64,000 nt of DNA. Origin: Symbiodinium microadriaticum. Taxonomy: Eukaryota > Sar > Dinophyceae > Suessiales > Symbiodiniaceae. A program made the position numbers and the translations under genes. How positions within the stretch are numbered: the stretch's first letter is position 1; every line of letters starts with the position of its first letter. The notes under the pieces are model-generated. The model was given only the letters and a program-made list of their open reading frames with translations. It made no database searches and was not told where the DNA came from. Below, piece after piece: positions 63,561 to 64,000 of the stretch. The stretch is from NCBI GenBank assembly GCA_001939145.1, contig LSRX01000009.1, positions 600,805-664,804 of the forward strand. Direction: 5' to 3'.

Positions 63561-63928
63561 ATCATGTGTGACAGCTTCCTGCCCGAAACTCTGCAAAGAG
63601 TATCCCGCCCAAACCAAAATCTTTCTGAAGTCTTAAACTCAAGAAGCGTTTGACTCAACACTCTGAAATTCTTAGGCCCAGAAAACCTTGATCCAATTCC
63701 TTTTTCCTGATTATCGGACTACTTTTCGCACGCGTGGGAAAACCTTAAACGGAACCCTGCGCATTCCTCTCAGAATGCTGTAAAAACCACTTAACAGGGG
63801 AGGGAGGGAGAGAGGGGCTCTAGAAAGACTCGGTGGGGGTTTGAGGGTTGAGGGGTTGGTGGGTTCAAAATTGGCGGAGGGGTTCAGTGATTAGTGATGT
63901 AGTGTAGGGGTTTCGATTGAGCGCTCAG

Positions 63929-64000
63929 CACTTTGGTGAAGACTCGGAACGCCGCTCTGTGGAGGCAGCAGCTGGAGCACTTCCAGGGCACGTTTGCAGC
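63929..64000 (+). CDS. Downstream gene exon, cut by window end
   Basis: Acceptor CGATTGAGCGCTCAG. Reads HFGEDSERRSVEAAAGALPG in phase 0. An alternative acceptor at 63941 gives TRNAALWRQQLEHFQGTFA. The exon runs to or past the window edge. Confidence 0.45.

Overview
The window reads as nuclear DNA of a dinoflagellate, most likely Symbiodiniaceae-like. The reasons are (i) an intact, single-exon MATE transporter gene of dinoflagellate style, (ii) very exon-poor DNA in which small coding islands are separated by long introns, (iii) all recognisable coding on one strand (+), (iv) Arabidopsis-type telomere-like heptamers (TTTAGGG/CCCTAAA) scattered internally hundreds of times, and (v) many short foldback (MITE-like) elements. 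A chromerid or coccidian, which also use TTTAGGG, is the main alternative. Species cannot be named from sequence alone.

Layout. 1-2370: telomere-like blocks, one foldback copy, one weak exon. 2371-11869: multi-exon gene A (+), coiled-coil-rich then Cys/Pro-rich, ending in an in-frame TAA. 12079-20824: gene B (+), for which I can follow an ATG-to-TAG chain of 15 small exons whose phases all agree (232 codons). 20825-46030: about 35 further exon-like islands (+), not resolved into genes, with probable terminal exons near 25.7, 31.5, 38.3 and 41.9 kb. 46034-53740: gene C (+), ten phase-consistent exons plus a terminal exon, including a CDDGN..GDGC cysteine motif typical of DUF4215-type extracellular repeats. 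54203-55966: the MATE transporter, in a roughly 3 kb island free of telomere-like repeats. 57582-64000: further exon islands (+) of at least one gene that runs off the end.

The most interesting organisation is the relation between repeats and exons. Islands are typically preceded by CCCTAAA-type and followed by TTTAGGG-type repeats, so an intron starts with TTTAGGG (often GTTTAGGG supplies the GT donor) and ends with CCCTAAA. Its two ends are therefore complementary. Several short foldback elements sit within a few bases of inferred splice sites, and one 129-base intron in gene C is almost nothing but one such element. This resembles introner-type intron creation.

At least nine foldback families are visible, one with about 18 copies, including a nested insertion with a target-site duplication. 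Exon calls are my own readings of AG/GT borders, open frames and phase continuity. GC-rich islands are often open in two frames, so isolated islands carry modest confidence.
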